DNA of 28,237 nt, taken from NCBI GenBank assembly GCA_025529335.1, contig JAMYHX010000534.1, positions 1-28,237 of the forward strand. The letters run 5' to 3'. A program made the position numbers and the translations under genes. Below the pieces are notes generated by a model, which saw only the letters and a program-made list of their open reading frames with translations, made no database searches and was not told where the DNA came from. This document shows, one piece after another, positions 1 through 8,608 of the stretch (the first letter of the stretch is position 1; each line of letters opens with the position of its first letter). Source of the DNA: Rhizopus sp. PT2906 (lineage: Eukaryota > Mucoromycota > Mucoromycetes > Mucorales > Rhizopodaceae).

Positions 1-275
1 ATCGACAGAGCCAAATCCTTTACCTTGGATTCTCCAGAGTTCAGTAGCTGGTCTTCTTTAGCTTGTTCTGCATGGCCGTCGTTGAGGCTATCTATAGGAG
101 GAAGTGAACTTGTTAAAACCTCATCTGGAGGAAGACCGGGTTTCAATTTTAGTTGTTTCATCAAATCGTCTGCTTTACGGCTGTTCACTTTGTGCAGATG
201 ATTAAATTGCTCTCCTTTATATACCAGAGAATCTGGATCAACATTACTGTAAAAAACAGATGCGTTCTTAACCAT
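1..275 (-). CDS. 5' part of an unrecognised protein gene, cut by the window edge
   Basis: Reading minus from an ATG at 275-273, 91 codons stay open to the window edge without a stop. The first residues are MVKNASVFYSNVDPD and the segment is hydrophilic and mixed in charge, with stretches such as KADDLMKQLKLKPGLPPDEV. A GTAAAG near the window edge could be a 5' splice site, so the coding frame after it is uncertain. I do not recognise a family. The start is the first ATG after a stop-rich, AT-rich leader. The leader further upstream on this strand (618-426) is a repeat that recurs at the right edge of the window, so a paralogue may lie beyond 28237. This is probably a real gene because of the long open frame and normal amino acid composition, but only the N-terminus can be judged. 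Confidence 0.5.
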   Translation of the reverse strand, partial: MVKNASVFYSNVDPDSLVYKGEQFNHLHKVNSRKADDLMKQLKLKPGLPPDEVLTSSLPPIDSLNDGHAEQAKEDQLLNSGESKVKDLALS

Positions 276-425
276 GGTTATAAAGCCAAAAGGAAAAACA
301 AAAAAGAAACTTTATTATAACTAGATGTTCTTTATCTGCATCATGCTTTTAGTTTTTTAAAGCCACCTTGTATGTCGTTACGCATGTACTTTGTTCAAGT
401 AGATGACTTGTTCTCAGAAGTAAAT

Positions 426-618
426 AATAAATTGATGTAACATATATAATAAAGAAAGACAGTGAACAAAAAAAATGGGAAAAACATTCAATTATGTAAA
501 AGAAAGGAGACAACGGTCCGAACAGTTCGTTTTCTTTTAAGGGCTCCACAGATTCAATCCCAGTTAATAGATGAGGACAAACGTCTGCTGCTCATCATCT
601 GATAAATACAGCCAAATA
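426..618 (-). repeat. Left copy of edge repeat R2, inverted relative to 28044-28237
   Basis: The reverse complement of this stretch matches 28044-28237 over about 190 bp with roughly 17 differences and one net one-base indel (about 90% identity by eye). The match begins at TATTTGGCTGTATTTATCAG in both copies and runs to the window end on the right. It contains a short hairpin (GATGAG ... CTCATC). One frame is open through much of both copies (contains VEPLK, FGPLSP), but it shifts at a T-run, so coding is doubtful. It could be the end of a transposon or a duplicated 5' leader. Confidence 0.75.
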
Positions 619-662
619 CTGTTTTTTGAATATGGGTTTGCATCGAAATAAAGATAAAAATA

Positions 663-737
663 ATTCTCCGTCGAATGAATTCTCGGGAGATTTTTATGAG
701 ACGGTCGAATAGAGCCAACAAGGAAGGATATATGCTG
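663..737 (+). repeat. Left terminal inverted repeat of the DIRS-like element
   Basis: It begins ATTCTCCGTCGAATGAATTC and ends near ATATATGCTG. The reverse complement of 1946-2008 matches it with a few substitutions and one 12-nt indel just after GAATTC. Similarity stops on both sides, which defines the element boundary at 663. Confidence 0.75.
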
Positions 738-757
738 CTTTAGAGTGAGCATGTAGA

Positions 758-1717
758 TCATTCTTGCATCGCGTCAAAGAATATGTCTTCTTCTTGTTCA
801 TCCATATCGACATATATTCGTTCTTCTTGCGTTGATGTTGATGAACCTGTTGATAATAATATCTATGTGAAATTGAAGCATGACATATGTTCTTGTCGAT
901 AGTGGTTTTCAAAAGTCGAGGAATTTGTTCAATTTCCAAGAGTAACGATGTCTTCCTTTGGAACACTACGACGTAGGGCTAATGAGGATGCAATGGATCT
1001 GACGCTTACATTTTGCTCTTCAGTAGGAATTCTAATCATGTGGAGAAGCCATGTAGAGATTGTCGATGTGGCTAAAAGCTCTTGTGGACACCTTGAATTT
1101 ACAAAAAGAGAAGAACGTGTAGGAACGCGAGATAATGAGGGATGGTCACTAAGAGCGATTAATGCTCTAACAGGACAAAGAGAACGGTCTTGGTTCGGAA
1201 AGATTATAAAAGGTTTGATAATACGGCGATGATCACGAGTTTCTTTTGGGGAAACCACTTGAAACGTCAGTTTTCAACTGACGTTGATATCCGCCGACTG
1301 CAAATCGATACGATGGATGTCGGAAGGTCGAAAAAAGGCTGCCATCGCTAGGAGAAAGGCTGCTGCATTCTGCAAAAAGGGCAGTGGTGTGGAAGTGGTA
1401 GACTGAATCTGTCGTAAATGATTCAATGTTGGGGAAATGCCAATTGTTGGACGATGAATCTGTTTTGGAGGTTCCCTACGGGCAAGCGTATCAAGAAGAT
1501 TATTTACCAGGTATAGTTCGTTGTTCAATGAGGCTTTATTCTGGTGAAAATCTAGGATGAAAGAGCGGAGCGAGCGCAATGTTGGGGAGGAATAACCAAA
1601 TTGATAATGCATATCCGAATGAAAATTGACAGTATCCGCAGCTGAAAATTCATTGATACTTACGTGGTGTTGTAAGATCTGGAGTCCAGTCGTAGTGGGG
1701 GCGAACTCCAAAAGCAT
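758..1717 (-). pseudogene. Tyrosine recombinase (DIRS-like integrase), broken by three stop codons
   Basis: One minus-strand frame runs from about 1717 to a TGA at 760-758 but is interrupted by TGA at 1276-1274, TGA at 931-929 and TAG about 22 codons later. The pieces join into a recognisable recombinase core. AAFFRPSDIHRIDL carries the first catalytic Arg. SPKETRDHRRIIKPF and LCPVRALIAL are typical of the fungal element family. VRSIASSLALRRSVPKEDIVTLGN carries the second Arg. TFENHYRQEHMS holds the nucleophilic Tyr. A His in the usual HxxR position is not evident (VSVR is seen). The second TGA replaces the Trp normally found after GN in this family, fitting a G-to-A change. The enzyme must be inactive unless the stops are suppressed. 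Family membership is well supported; DIRS rather than Crypton is inferred from the TIRs. Confidence 0.75.
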
Positions 1718-1823
1718 GCAAGGGAGAATATAATGAACTATCAGTCTCGCTTGGAGATGCTTGACGCTCTTGCACCAATTGCTGACGAAGCGTATTAAAA
1801 GATTCTTCAGTTAATTCTGACAT
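1650..1823 (-). pseudogene. N-terminal remnant of the element's first ORF (gag-like position)
   Basis: An ATG at 1823-1821 opens a 57-codon frame starting MSELTEESFN and containing FGVRPHYDWTP, ending at a TGA. It lies directly upstream of the recombinase frame and is one frame away from it. A GTAAGT at the junction could be a 5' splice site, but the nearest in-frame acceptor would give an implausibly short 22-nt intron. I think it more likely that an internal deletion fused the first ORF's start to the recombinase. The gag-like assignment rests on position and on my recollection of similar N-termini in mucoralean DIRS-like elements, so it is tentative. Confidence 0.4.
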
Positions 1824-1945
1824 AAAGGATGATCTAGATGCGGTTTTGGCCGAGCGAAAAAGAAGATCAAATAATAACCATTGTCATTGTATTCCTTTCA
1901 TTGTTTTATGGGTTTAAAATTTCGCTATTTTCAATAAAAAGATCA

Positions 1946-2008
1946 CAGCATATATCCTTCCTTGTTGTCTCTATCCGACCGTCTCATAGAATTCATTCGG
2001 TGGAGAAT
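1946..2008 (-). repeat. Right terminal inverted repeat of the DIRS-like element
   Basis: Read on the minus strand it begins ATTCTCCACCGAATGAATTC and ends ATATATGCTG, the partner of 663-737 but 12 nt shorter. The next base outward is where the amine-oxidase-linked duplication (2007-2730) begins. Confidence 0.75.
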
Positions 2009-2730
2009 AGTTTCTATAAACACAGAGTTTGGCCTGTTGGTACTACAAAAACATCTCAGGAGAGAAATATTATCGTCATTGGTGACGATATTGAATCGTT
2101 AATGCATCTACTCATAGACTGGACGCACTGGTGGTGTCTTTCTAGCTCGCTTCCCCTTTTTTATGTTCATGCGGTCATTGAATGTGGTGGCTTTCCCTTT
2201 GCTGGTCTGAGGCTAGTAATGACAAATAAGTTGGTTATCTATTCCATTGACTCGTCAATTGTGTTTCTCCCACTACTACTTCCTTTATTGTTTATTACAT
2301 TTCTCATTGGTCTTGATTTGTCACTGAATTCGATGACGGTAAAAAATATAAAAGCAGCTTCTTTTTGGCACTTCTTCTTCTTCCATATCATTATTTTTGT
2401 CTCTCTTCCCCTTTTTCTTTATTTACCATCATGTCTGCTGTCAAGGAAATGAAAACTGTCACTGCTGCTACGACCAGCTCAAAAGTACATCCCCTAGATC
2501 AACTCTCTGGCGATGAAATCATTCAAGTCGCTACTATTGCACGTCAAGCCAAACCCGAGATTGACTTTGTATTCAACACGATCACCTTGAAGGAGCCCAA
2601 GAAGGAAGTGATGCTCTCTTATCTTGGTTGGGATAACTCTAGACCTCGTGTTACTCAAGTTGAGCGTGAGGCTCTTGTTGTTGCTTTGGAAAAGAAGACC
2701 ATGAAATGCTTTGAAGGTCTTGTCTCGTTG
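2007..2730 (+). repeat. Source copy of a 724-bp inverted duplication (amine oxidase promoter plus first 100 codons)
   Basis: The reverse complement of 24484-25207 matches this segment base for base with seven differences and no indels: positions 2033, 2041, 2076, 2664, 2704, 2709 and 2713. All seven are transitions and all lie near the two ends; 2077-2663 is identical. This copy continues into the intact gene, so it is taken as the source. Confidence 0.95.
2347..2354 (+). promoter_or_regulatory. TATA-like element of the amine oxidase gene
   Basis: TATAAAAG lies 77 bp upstream of the chosen ATG and is followed by a C/T-rich stretch up to the start codon. The element is also preserved in the inverted copy on the right. 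Assignment is by sequence and position only. Confidence 0.45.
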
Positions 2731-4586
2731 ACTCACGGCAAGCTCAAGTCATGGAAATACATTCCCGACGTTCAGCCTATCTTGACTATGGATGAAATGT
2801 TTGAAGTAGAAGAGCTTATCTTGAAAGATGAAAAGGTTCGTCAGGAATGTCTTGAACTTGGCATTACGGATATGTCTTCCGTCTTTGCAGACCCTTGGGC
2901 TATTGCTCGTCATGTTGCTCATCCTGGTCGTGAGAAGCGTATGATGCAAGCACTCATGTACATGCGTACATGTGAAGATGACAATCAGTATGCTCATCCT
3001 TTGGATTTTGTCCCTATTGTTGGTAAGTCATGCTCTTTTAAAGGAAATGCCAGTATACTGATTATGTTTTATGTAGATGTCGGTAAAATGGAAGTCGTCT
3101 CAATTGAACGCATCAAGCCTAGAGACTCCAAGTTCCGTCGCCCTACTATCCCTCGCCAAAATCACAACTTCTTGCCTGAATTTATTGGAGAAGAGAACTT
3201 TCGTAAGGACGTCAAACCTATCATCGTTCAACAACCTGAAGGTGTTTCCTTTACTGTGAAGGGTAACGAAATCGATTGGCAAAAGTGGAACATGCGCATC
3301 TCCATGAACTATCGTGAAGGTCTTGTGATTCATAATGTCAGTTATCAAGACGGACCTGAGAAGCGTCCTCTCTTCTATCGTATCTCACTTTCTGAAATGG
3401 TTGTTCCTTATGCTGACCCTTATTCACCTCACTACCGTAAACATGCATTTGACGTAGGCGAGTATGGTCTTGGTCTCTGTGTGAACTCTCTTGCTGTTGG
3501 TTGCGATTGTTTGGGCTCCATTTATTACTTTGATGCTACCTTTAATGATCATGAAGGTAAACCTTTCCATGTGCCTAATGCTATCTGTCTTCATGAAGAA
3601 GATCATGGTATTCTCTTCAAGCACACGGACTATAGAAATGGTAGAGCACACACTGTTCGTTCCCGTCGTTTAGTTATTTCTCAAATTGTTACAGGTAAAT
3701 TGTAATAGAGGTATAAGGTGCTCTGTATCGATAATATATGTCTGTAGTTGCCAACTATGATTATGGTCTTTATTACTACTTTTATCAAGACGGCTCCTTC
3801 CAGTATGAAGTCAAAGCAACGGGTGAATTGAACACTCACGTCTTGGCCGAAGACGAAACACCAGGTGACTATGGTGTCATGGTTGCACCTCAAATCAATG
3901 CACAACATCATCAGCACTTCTTCACTATGCGTATTGATCCTATGATTGACGGTGTGAATAACTCTATTGCTAAAGTCGATGTTGAACGTCTTCCTTATCC
4001 TACCGGCCATCCTCGTAATGAATTCGGTAACGGCTTCAAAGCGGTGACAACTGTCTTGCATGATACAATCGAAGGTCAACAAGATGTATGCTATGAGAAG
4101 GCCCGTTTCTGGAAGATTATAAATGAAAACCGTATCCATCCTTATGCCAAGACTCCTGTTGCCTGGAAGCTCTATTCTCACAGTCAAACACCATTCTTTG
4201 CTCAAGATGACTCTGTTGTCGGTCAACGTGCTGGATTTGCCAAGAAGGCACTTTGGGTGACACCTTACAATGAAGACCAAATGTTTGCTGGTGGCTTCTA
4301 CTGTAACCAATCATCCGGTCATGACAATGTTGAAAACTGGGTCAAGCGAGGAGATGATATTCACAACAAGGATATTGTCCTTTGGTTTACCTTTGGCGTC
4401 ACTCATCTGCCTCGTGCTGAAGATTTTCCTATTATGCCTGTAGAAATGTGTGGTTTCTACATGAAGCCCTGTAACTTCTTTATTGCCAACCCCGGCTTAG
4501 ACGTTCCTCCCACCAACAAGAAGATCAACCAGTCTGTTCATATTAATCAAGCACAAGAAGGAGGTTGCTGCTCAACTAAACTCTAA
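2431..4586 (+). CDS. Copper amine oxidase (primary amine oxidase, peroxisomal type)
   Basis: Three exons (2431-3022, 3077-3694, 3748-4586) give 682 aa, the usual length for fungal copper amine oxidases. The enzyme oxidatively deaminates primary amines to aldehyde, ammonia and H2O2 and lets fungi use amines as nitrogen source. The second intron (3695-3747) splits the cofactor motif; after splicing it reads TVANYDYG, with Tyr407 as the precursor of topaquinone. The general-base Asp is D323 in HAFDVGEYG. Copper ligands are H458 and H460 (HQH) and H623 (VTHLPR). ATG 2431 is preferred over the in-frame upstream ATG at 2365 because the extra 22 residues are hydrophobic and translated from the C/T-rich leader. 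The C-terminus CCSTKL ends in TKL, at best a weak PTS1-like signal; known yeast relatives are peroxisomal. A TATA-like box lies at 2347. The 5' end is duplicated, inverted, at 24484-25207. All catalytic residues are present, so it should be active. Confidence 0.95.
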
Positions 4587-4671
4587 GCTACACACTTTAC
4601 ATATTCCCCTTATAATTTTCTTTTTTACACATGTTGCTGGACAATCTCTCACCACTTTATTGTATATTTAA

Positions 4672-4677
4672 AATAAA
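4672..4677 (+). terminator. Poly(A) signal-like AATAAA downstream of the amine oxidase
   Basis: AATAAA lies 86 bp after the stop codon in AT-rich sequence and before the next gene on the same strand. It is assigned from the motif and position only. Confidence 0.4.
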
Positions 4678-4826
4678 CAGTTTTAAGATCTAATTAAACA
4701 GCAGATAAAATCTTTTTTTTGGTTCCTGGAGAAAGTGAAAAAGAGAGACATTTGAAGGGGGTCTGTGTCAATCACTAAAAAGCAGAATCGGAGCTTGATT
4801 CATTCTTTCTTTTCCTGCTATTGCTT

Positions 4827-5728
4827 ATGGACGAAGAAATAGTGCAAAGAATTGCCAATCTAGTCAATGTGTTAGCCTCACAACAACAGAATAATCAGCA
4901 GTTAGCTCTCGATATATCAAAACAGATACTAGAAGTCAAGGTAATAACAATAGGTCATCTCGCAAAGGTTTGGTTACATTAAATAAATGTTAGCAAAAAG
5001 CTGGAACAGTTAAATGTTTGTCCGAAGGTATGTGTGAATGAAAGGAAGAGAAAAACTCGTCCAGACTAATCCTTGAGTAGATCAACCCAATACCATTCCA
5101 AGTTCTGTGCCTCCAGAACAACGAGATGAAGTAATAGATTCCTTAAAGAGTCAACTGACCAAGGCACTATCGGAGCAGGAAGCGATACGACAACAAAATC
5201 AGGAGTTAGAAAAGGAACGTGATGCGTTACAAAACTTGGTCAAGGAGTATGAAAATGGACTTGAGACAGTTACGAACAAGCTTCGTGCATATGCAGTCAG
5301 TTTTACTATTTTACTCTTTATCTTGAGCTCACATGAGTCTATGATTAGAATGCAGCGGCAGAAGGCGAGATGCGTTTAAGGCGAGAGTTTAATGCACTAC
5401 TTGAGGCAGAAAAGGTGAATATTACACAAATGAAAGGAGAGGAAGATATGAACACGGTTTATAGGGAACATCAGCTACTTTATTTACTGAAAATATACTA
5501 CTCCAAATGCAACTCACTCAATTAGCCAAAACGCTAAGAGTAGCTTTTGAGGCAAAATCACTTGATGGCTGTTATGAAGAAAAGATTGCACAATTAGAGC
5601 AAGAAAAAAAGAATTTTATGGATGTCTTGGGCATATCTGCGGAAGAATCAGAATCAGATGGGAATCGATCGCCCATTCTGCATATCCCCCGTACAAGCGG
5701 TGTAATAGAAGAGTTTTTTGATGAATAA
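4827..5728 (+). CDS. FGFR1OP2/SIKE-family coiled-coil protein, probable STRIPAK subunit
   Basis: Five exons (4827-4940, 4994-5027, 5081-5295, 5349-5414, 5465-5728) join to 230 aa. The middle is a long coiled coil (about residues 55-200), with QQNQELEKERDALQNL and LVKEYENGLETVTNKLR resembling the LQQEN.EL ... EHQSALELIMSKYR region of FGFR1OP2. The C-terminal block LAKTLRVAFEA ... EEKIAQLEQEKKNFMDVLGI matches the conserved MRKAIE ... ERIFQLEQEN.GLREIL pattern of that family. Members (SIKE, FGFR1OP2, fission-yeast Csc3, Sordaria SCI1) belong to the striatin-PP2A STRIPAK complex, which controls cell fusion, septation and development. The acidic tail ends EEFFDE. The third intron starts GTCAGT, a less usual donor, but splicing there keeps the heptads in frame. 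Family assignment is from pattern recognition of the two conserved blocks, and I am fairly confident. Confidence 0.75.
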
Positions 5729-6379
5729 AAAAACATGTCATTGAAGACAAAGAGAGAGAGAGAGAAAGCACGTTTAAACTCCGTATCTTTTTTTTTTTTT
5801 TTATTCATTCTTTTCCCTTTTTCTTCTTTTCTTCTTTTCTTTCCCCTACTTTAAAATGTATTGTATGCGTTACTTTGTTCCATTGCTTTTATTACCGTTT
5901 CCTGACGCACCGCCTATTTTTGTCATTTTATTTCTAATTTCATTCTTTCTTCATCAAAAACCTTGGTAAGGACGACAGAAAAACGTGTTGACAGACAACA
6001 ATTTATAGGTTAACTTTATGATTAGCATTTACTGTACAATATTACTCATTGCTTTATTCACTTCAACTTGTTATTGGGGACAAGGAAGATGCTGGGTTGA
6101 TCTTCATCAATCTCATCTGTTTGATGCTCGTCAAGGTTCGAATGCAACATTTAGTCAAGGAGACGGTTGGTGGAATTGGAAGATCACTTTACCCATTGGA
6201 CAGTAACAACAACAATAATGTGTGTATTTTTGTAAATTTAATATTAAATAATACCCCCCACACCCCCAGTTTTGACTGTACAAAAAATGCGATATATTTC
6301 ACATGTAACAAAAATCAAGGGAATACCAGATCACAATTCACTCTTTTTTAATTTCTTTTACTCTTTATTTATTTCTTTA
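5729..6379 (+). other. Intergenic region between the STRIPAK-type gene and the hydrolase
   Basis: It holds a GA microsatellite (about 5753-5767), a T-run (about 5790-5803) and C/T-rich sequence. A 62-codon ORF at 6018-6206 begins with a hydrophobic segment (MISIYCTILLIALFTSTCYW) like a signal peptide. It could be an upstream ORF in the hydrolase leader or chance; a second overlapping frame is equally open. No RNA gene seen. Confidence 0.4.
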
Positions 6380-7742
6380 ATGAATGATATTTTAACTTCT
6401 GCAAGAAGATTGCCACAAAGGGTGATCATAAGGATACTCAAGCGAATGTTTACCTTACCTGCACCAGCTGCTAGACTTATATTGAACGATATCATTAAAC
6501 CTAAAAAGATACATAAGCAGTGGATATATCGTGTACGACGACGAGAGAATAAGGGATGGTTTGGTTGTTGGATAGGAGACAATTTACATAAGCTGGATCC
6601 AGTCAGATTATTAAAGAGAGTTCATGAAGCTGATGTTATTCTCTTTTATGTTCATGGTTTGTATACATTAGAATAGGAAACAGAGGATACTTATTCATGT
6701 CTTAGGAGGATCATTTCGATTTGGTAACAGTACGATGTATATGGATACAAATATATCTTGGTTAAAGATGCTAAAAGAGAGGCATGGATTATCAGCCATG
6801 ATTATGTCTGTGGATTATAGGCAAGCTTAAAAAAGGGGGCGTATCCCTTGCAGCTGAACTGACGCTTGAATTAGGTTGGCTCCTGAACATAAATTTCCAG
6901 GGCCAATAGAGGATGTTGTACGTGCATATGAATATCTTATAAGCGAAATAGAGGTTAAACCAGAGAAAATCATTATTGTTGGTGACTCAGCAGGAGCAAC
7001 TTTGTTGTTAAACATGCTATTGATCACACATGATCCTATCTCGTTTGAAATGACCAAGAACCATCAAGCATTACAAAGACCAGCCGGTATCGTCTTATCC
7101 TCCCCGTGTGTCACAGATAAGACAAGTTCAGAGTCATGGAAGTCAAATCAAAAGTATGATTATATCACAGAATATGGGATGAAGGTTATGAAACGAGATT
7201 GCTTTGAAGACATGCAAACGACAAAATATCCTATTTTGGATATCACTGCATTACAAACAGAGTTTTCGTCTTTTTTGTCAAGGAAGATGTTATGCTTTGT
7301 GGGTCAACTTGAAGTCTTTAGGGATGATACATTGACGTTTGTAAACAAATTACAACAAGATAACATTGACTGTCAAGTAGTTATGGAACAATGCGTGCAT
7401 GACTGGTTTTGTGTACGAGAAGTGGTCAAGAATAAGAGTATCTTACGAAATGCGGATGAAATCTTTGCTGACTATTGCTTTCAAACCATTCAAAGGCGCG
7501 TTGACAATAAAAGAGACATTATGGACAATGATAGTCATACTATTGCAAGTATTTCCAGCATTGGTTGTATCGACAGTGACTACAGCAGCATACTACATCG
7601 ATATGAATCATCTTCCTTTACAGAGGATGATGATGATGCGCTAGTTTATTCCATCATCAACTTTAGACTAAGTAAAACAAGTTTAAATGAACAAGATGAC
7701 CGACCATCTTCCCAATGTTCCTCAGACATTGTATTTTTATAA
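6380..7742 (+). CDS. Alpha/beta hydrolase of the hormone-sensitive-lipase type (esterase/lipase)
   Basis: Three exons (6380-6656, 6706-6820, 6875-7742) give 419 aa. The first intron interrupts the oxyanion-hole motif, which becomes FYVHGGSFRFG after splicing. The second splits DYRLAPEHKFPGP. The nucleophile is Ser169 in GDSAG; the acidic residue is probably Glu277 or Asp281/282 in GQLEVFRDD; the His is H306 in CVHDWF. This order and spacing is that of HSL-family esterases, which hydrolyse short or sterol-type esters. The second intron (6821-6874) is a GC-AG intron: the donor is GCAAGC and the join restores the conserved Arg. The N-terminus (LPQRVIIRILKRMFTLPAPAARLIL) is amphipathic and may bind membrane. 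The last 80 residues are low-complexity, Ser/Asp-rich, outside the catalytic domain. An in-frame upstream ATG at 6272 would add 36 residues; I chose 6380 because the sequence before it is poorly protein-like. Substrate unknown. Confidence 0.85.
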
Positions 7743-8608
7743 TAAATCTCATCACAATAAACCGTGGCTTGTATCATTACCATCACATGTAAACAATGTA
7801 TAGTTTCAACTTTTGTATACAACAAAGGCTAAACGGAGATAGTGGTAGAAAAGAATGATCAAAGAGGAGCTCATAGTAACTTTATCTTCTTTGGTAAATT
7901 TACAGATTGACCATAAAAGAAGAAAGAAAAAGAATGCAGAGGAGCGTTGGGTCTCTTAATTAAAACGTTATTATGCTCTTTCTTCAGGTGAGCAATATTT
8001 GTCATACTTACAAGATGAATATTTGCCTGTATGCTCTAAAGATATTTCATAAACTAAACAATGCTTCTAGTTTACATTCAATCTTGAATATGATGTATAG
8101 CGTCCTCTCATACACTGGTATATCTTACTCATAGCGGAAGAGAAAAGAAAAAGGTAATCATTGTTTATATCAACATTGTATCATAGTATAGATGCTGTTA
8201 ACGTGACTCTGATACACACATAATTTCTCAAAGTCAATACATCTTTACAGAGTCAAGCAATGTCAACTGTTCATAACGTCGTTTATTAAAAGTAGCTTTG
8301 TATTTCTGTTCTCGGAAGGCATAGCAGTAGATACGCTGTGTGTTTATTAAAGTCGCGTCCACTTTCTTTCTATACATCTATTAATAGCATACATATTTAC
8401 TATAGCAGTATATTATTGATATATCAATTTGGATCAATGTTTGAAAGCTTCTTCTGATGAAACTTGTCAGGCTCCCTTTTCTTTCCCTTTTTAATGCCTC
8501 ATTTTGAAGACCCGACCAATGATAATCATTTAAGTGATTCCCTTTTTTTCTTTCGCTTTTCTCTCTCTTTTTTTATTACTCTTATTTATCTGAGATATCG
8601 AGTGGAAT
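7743..8608 (+). other. Intergenic region, no gene seen
   Basis: This is 866 bp of AT-rich sequence with stops in all frames apart from short ORFs. AATAAA-type sequences just after the hydrolase stop could serve as its poly(A) signal, and C/T-rich tracts at about 8467-8490 and 8538-8575 precede the next start codon. I see no tRNA, repeat or protein-like relic in it. Confidence 0.5.

Larger units (their letters stand above)
663..2008 (-). mobile_element. Internally deleted DIRS-like tyrosine-recombinase element with terminal inverted repeats
   Basis: The element is bounded by an inverted pair at 663-737 and 1946-2008 and reads on the minus strand. It has the right-hand TIR as its 5' end, a short spacer, an ATG-initiated 57-aa frame (1823-1650), a decayed tyrosine recombinase (1717-758), then the left TIR. 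DIRS-type retroelements usually carry gag, RT/RNase H and a tyrosine recombinase between inverted terminal repeats and are several kb long. Here no reverse transcriptase is present, so it looks like a non-autonomous, internally deleted copy. I see no obvious target-site duplication, as expected for tyrosine-recombinase integration. A Crypton is the main alternative, but Cryptons usually lack TIRs. It sits about 0.4 kb upstream of the amine oxidase start codon. Confidence 0.65.

Noticed and set aside
570..618. C/D-box snoRNA (ATGATGA present in R2, hairpin nearby)
   Set aside because: No convincing D box with terminal stem and no guide match could be argued; the motif alone is too short.
948..1232. 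Plus-strand ORF over the recombinase
   Set aside because: It is the complement of the decayed recombinase, whose motifs are on the minus strand.
1650..1671. 22-nt intron joining the first ORF to the recombinase
   Set aside because: It would fix the frame, but 22 nt is shorter than any other intron here (47-70 nt); an internal deletion is simpler.
2365..2430. In-frame upstream ATG giving a hydrophobic signal-like N-terminus for the amine oxidase
   Set aside because: The stretch is a translation of the C/T-rich leader; the family starts near 2431 and a secretory signal would not fit a peroxisomal enzyme.
3681..4310. 209-codon minus ORF inside the amine oxidase
   Set aside because: Shadow frame of exon 3, which carries the copper ligands on the plus strand.
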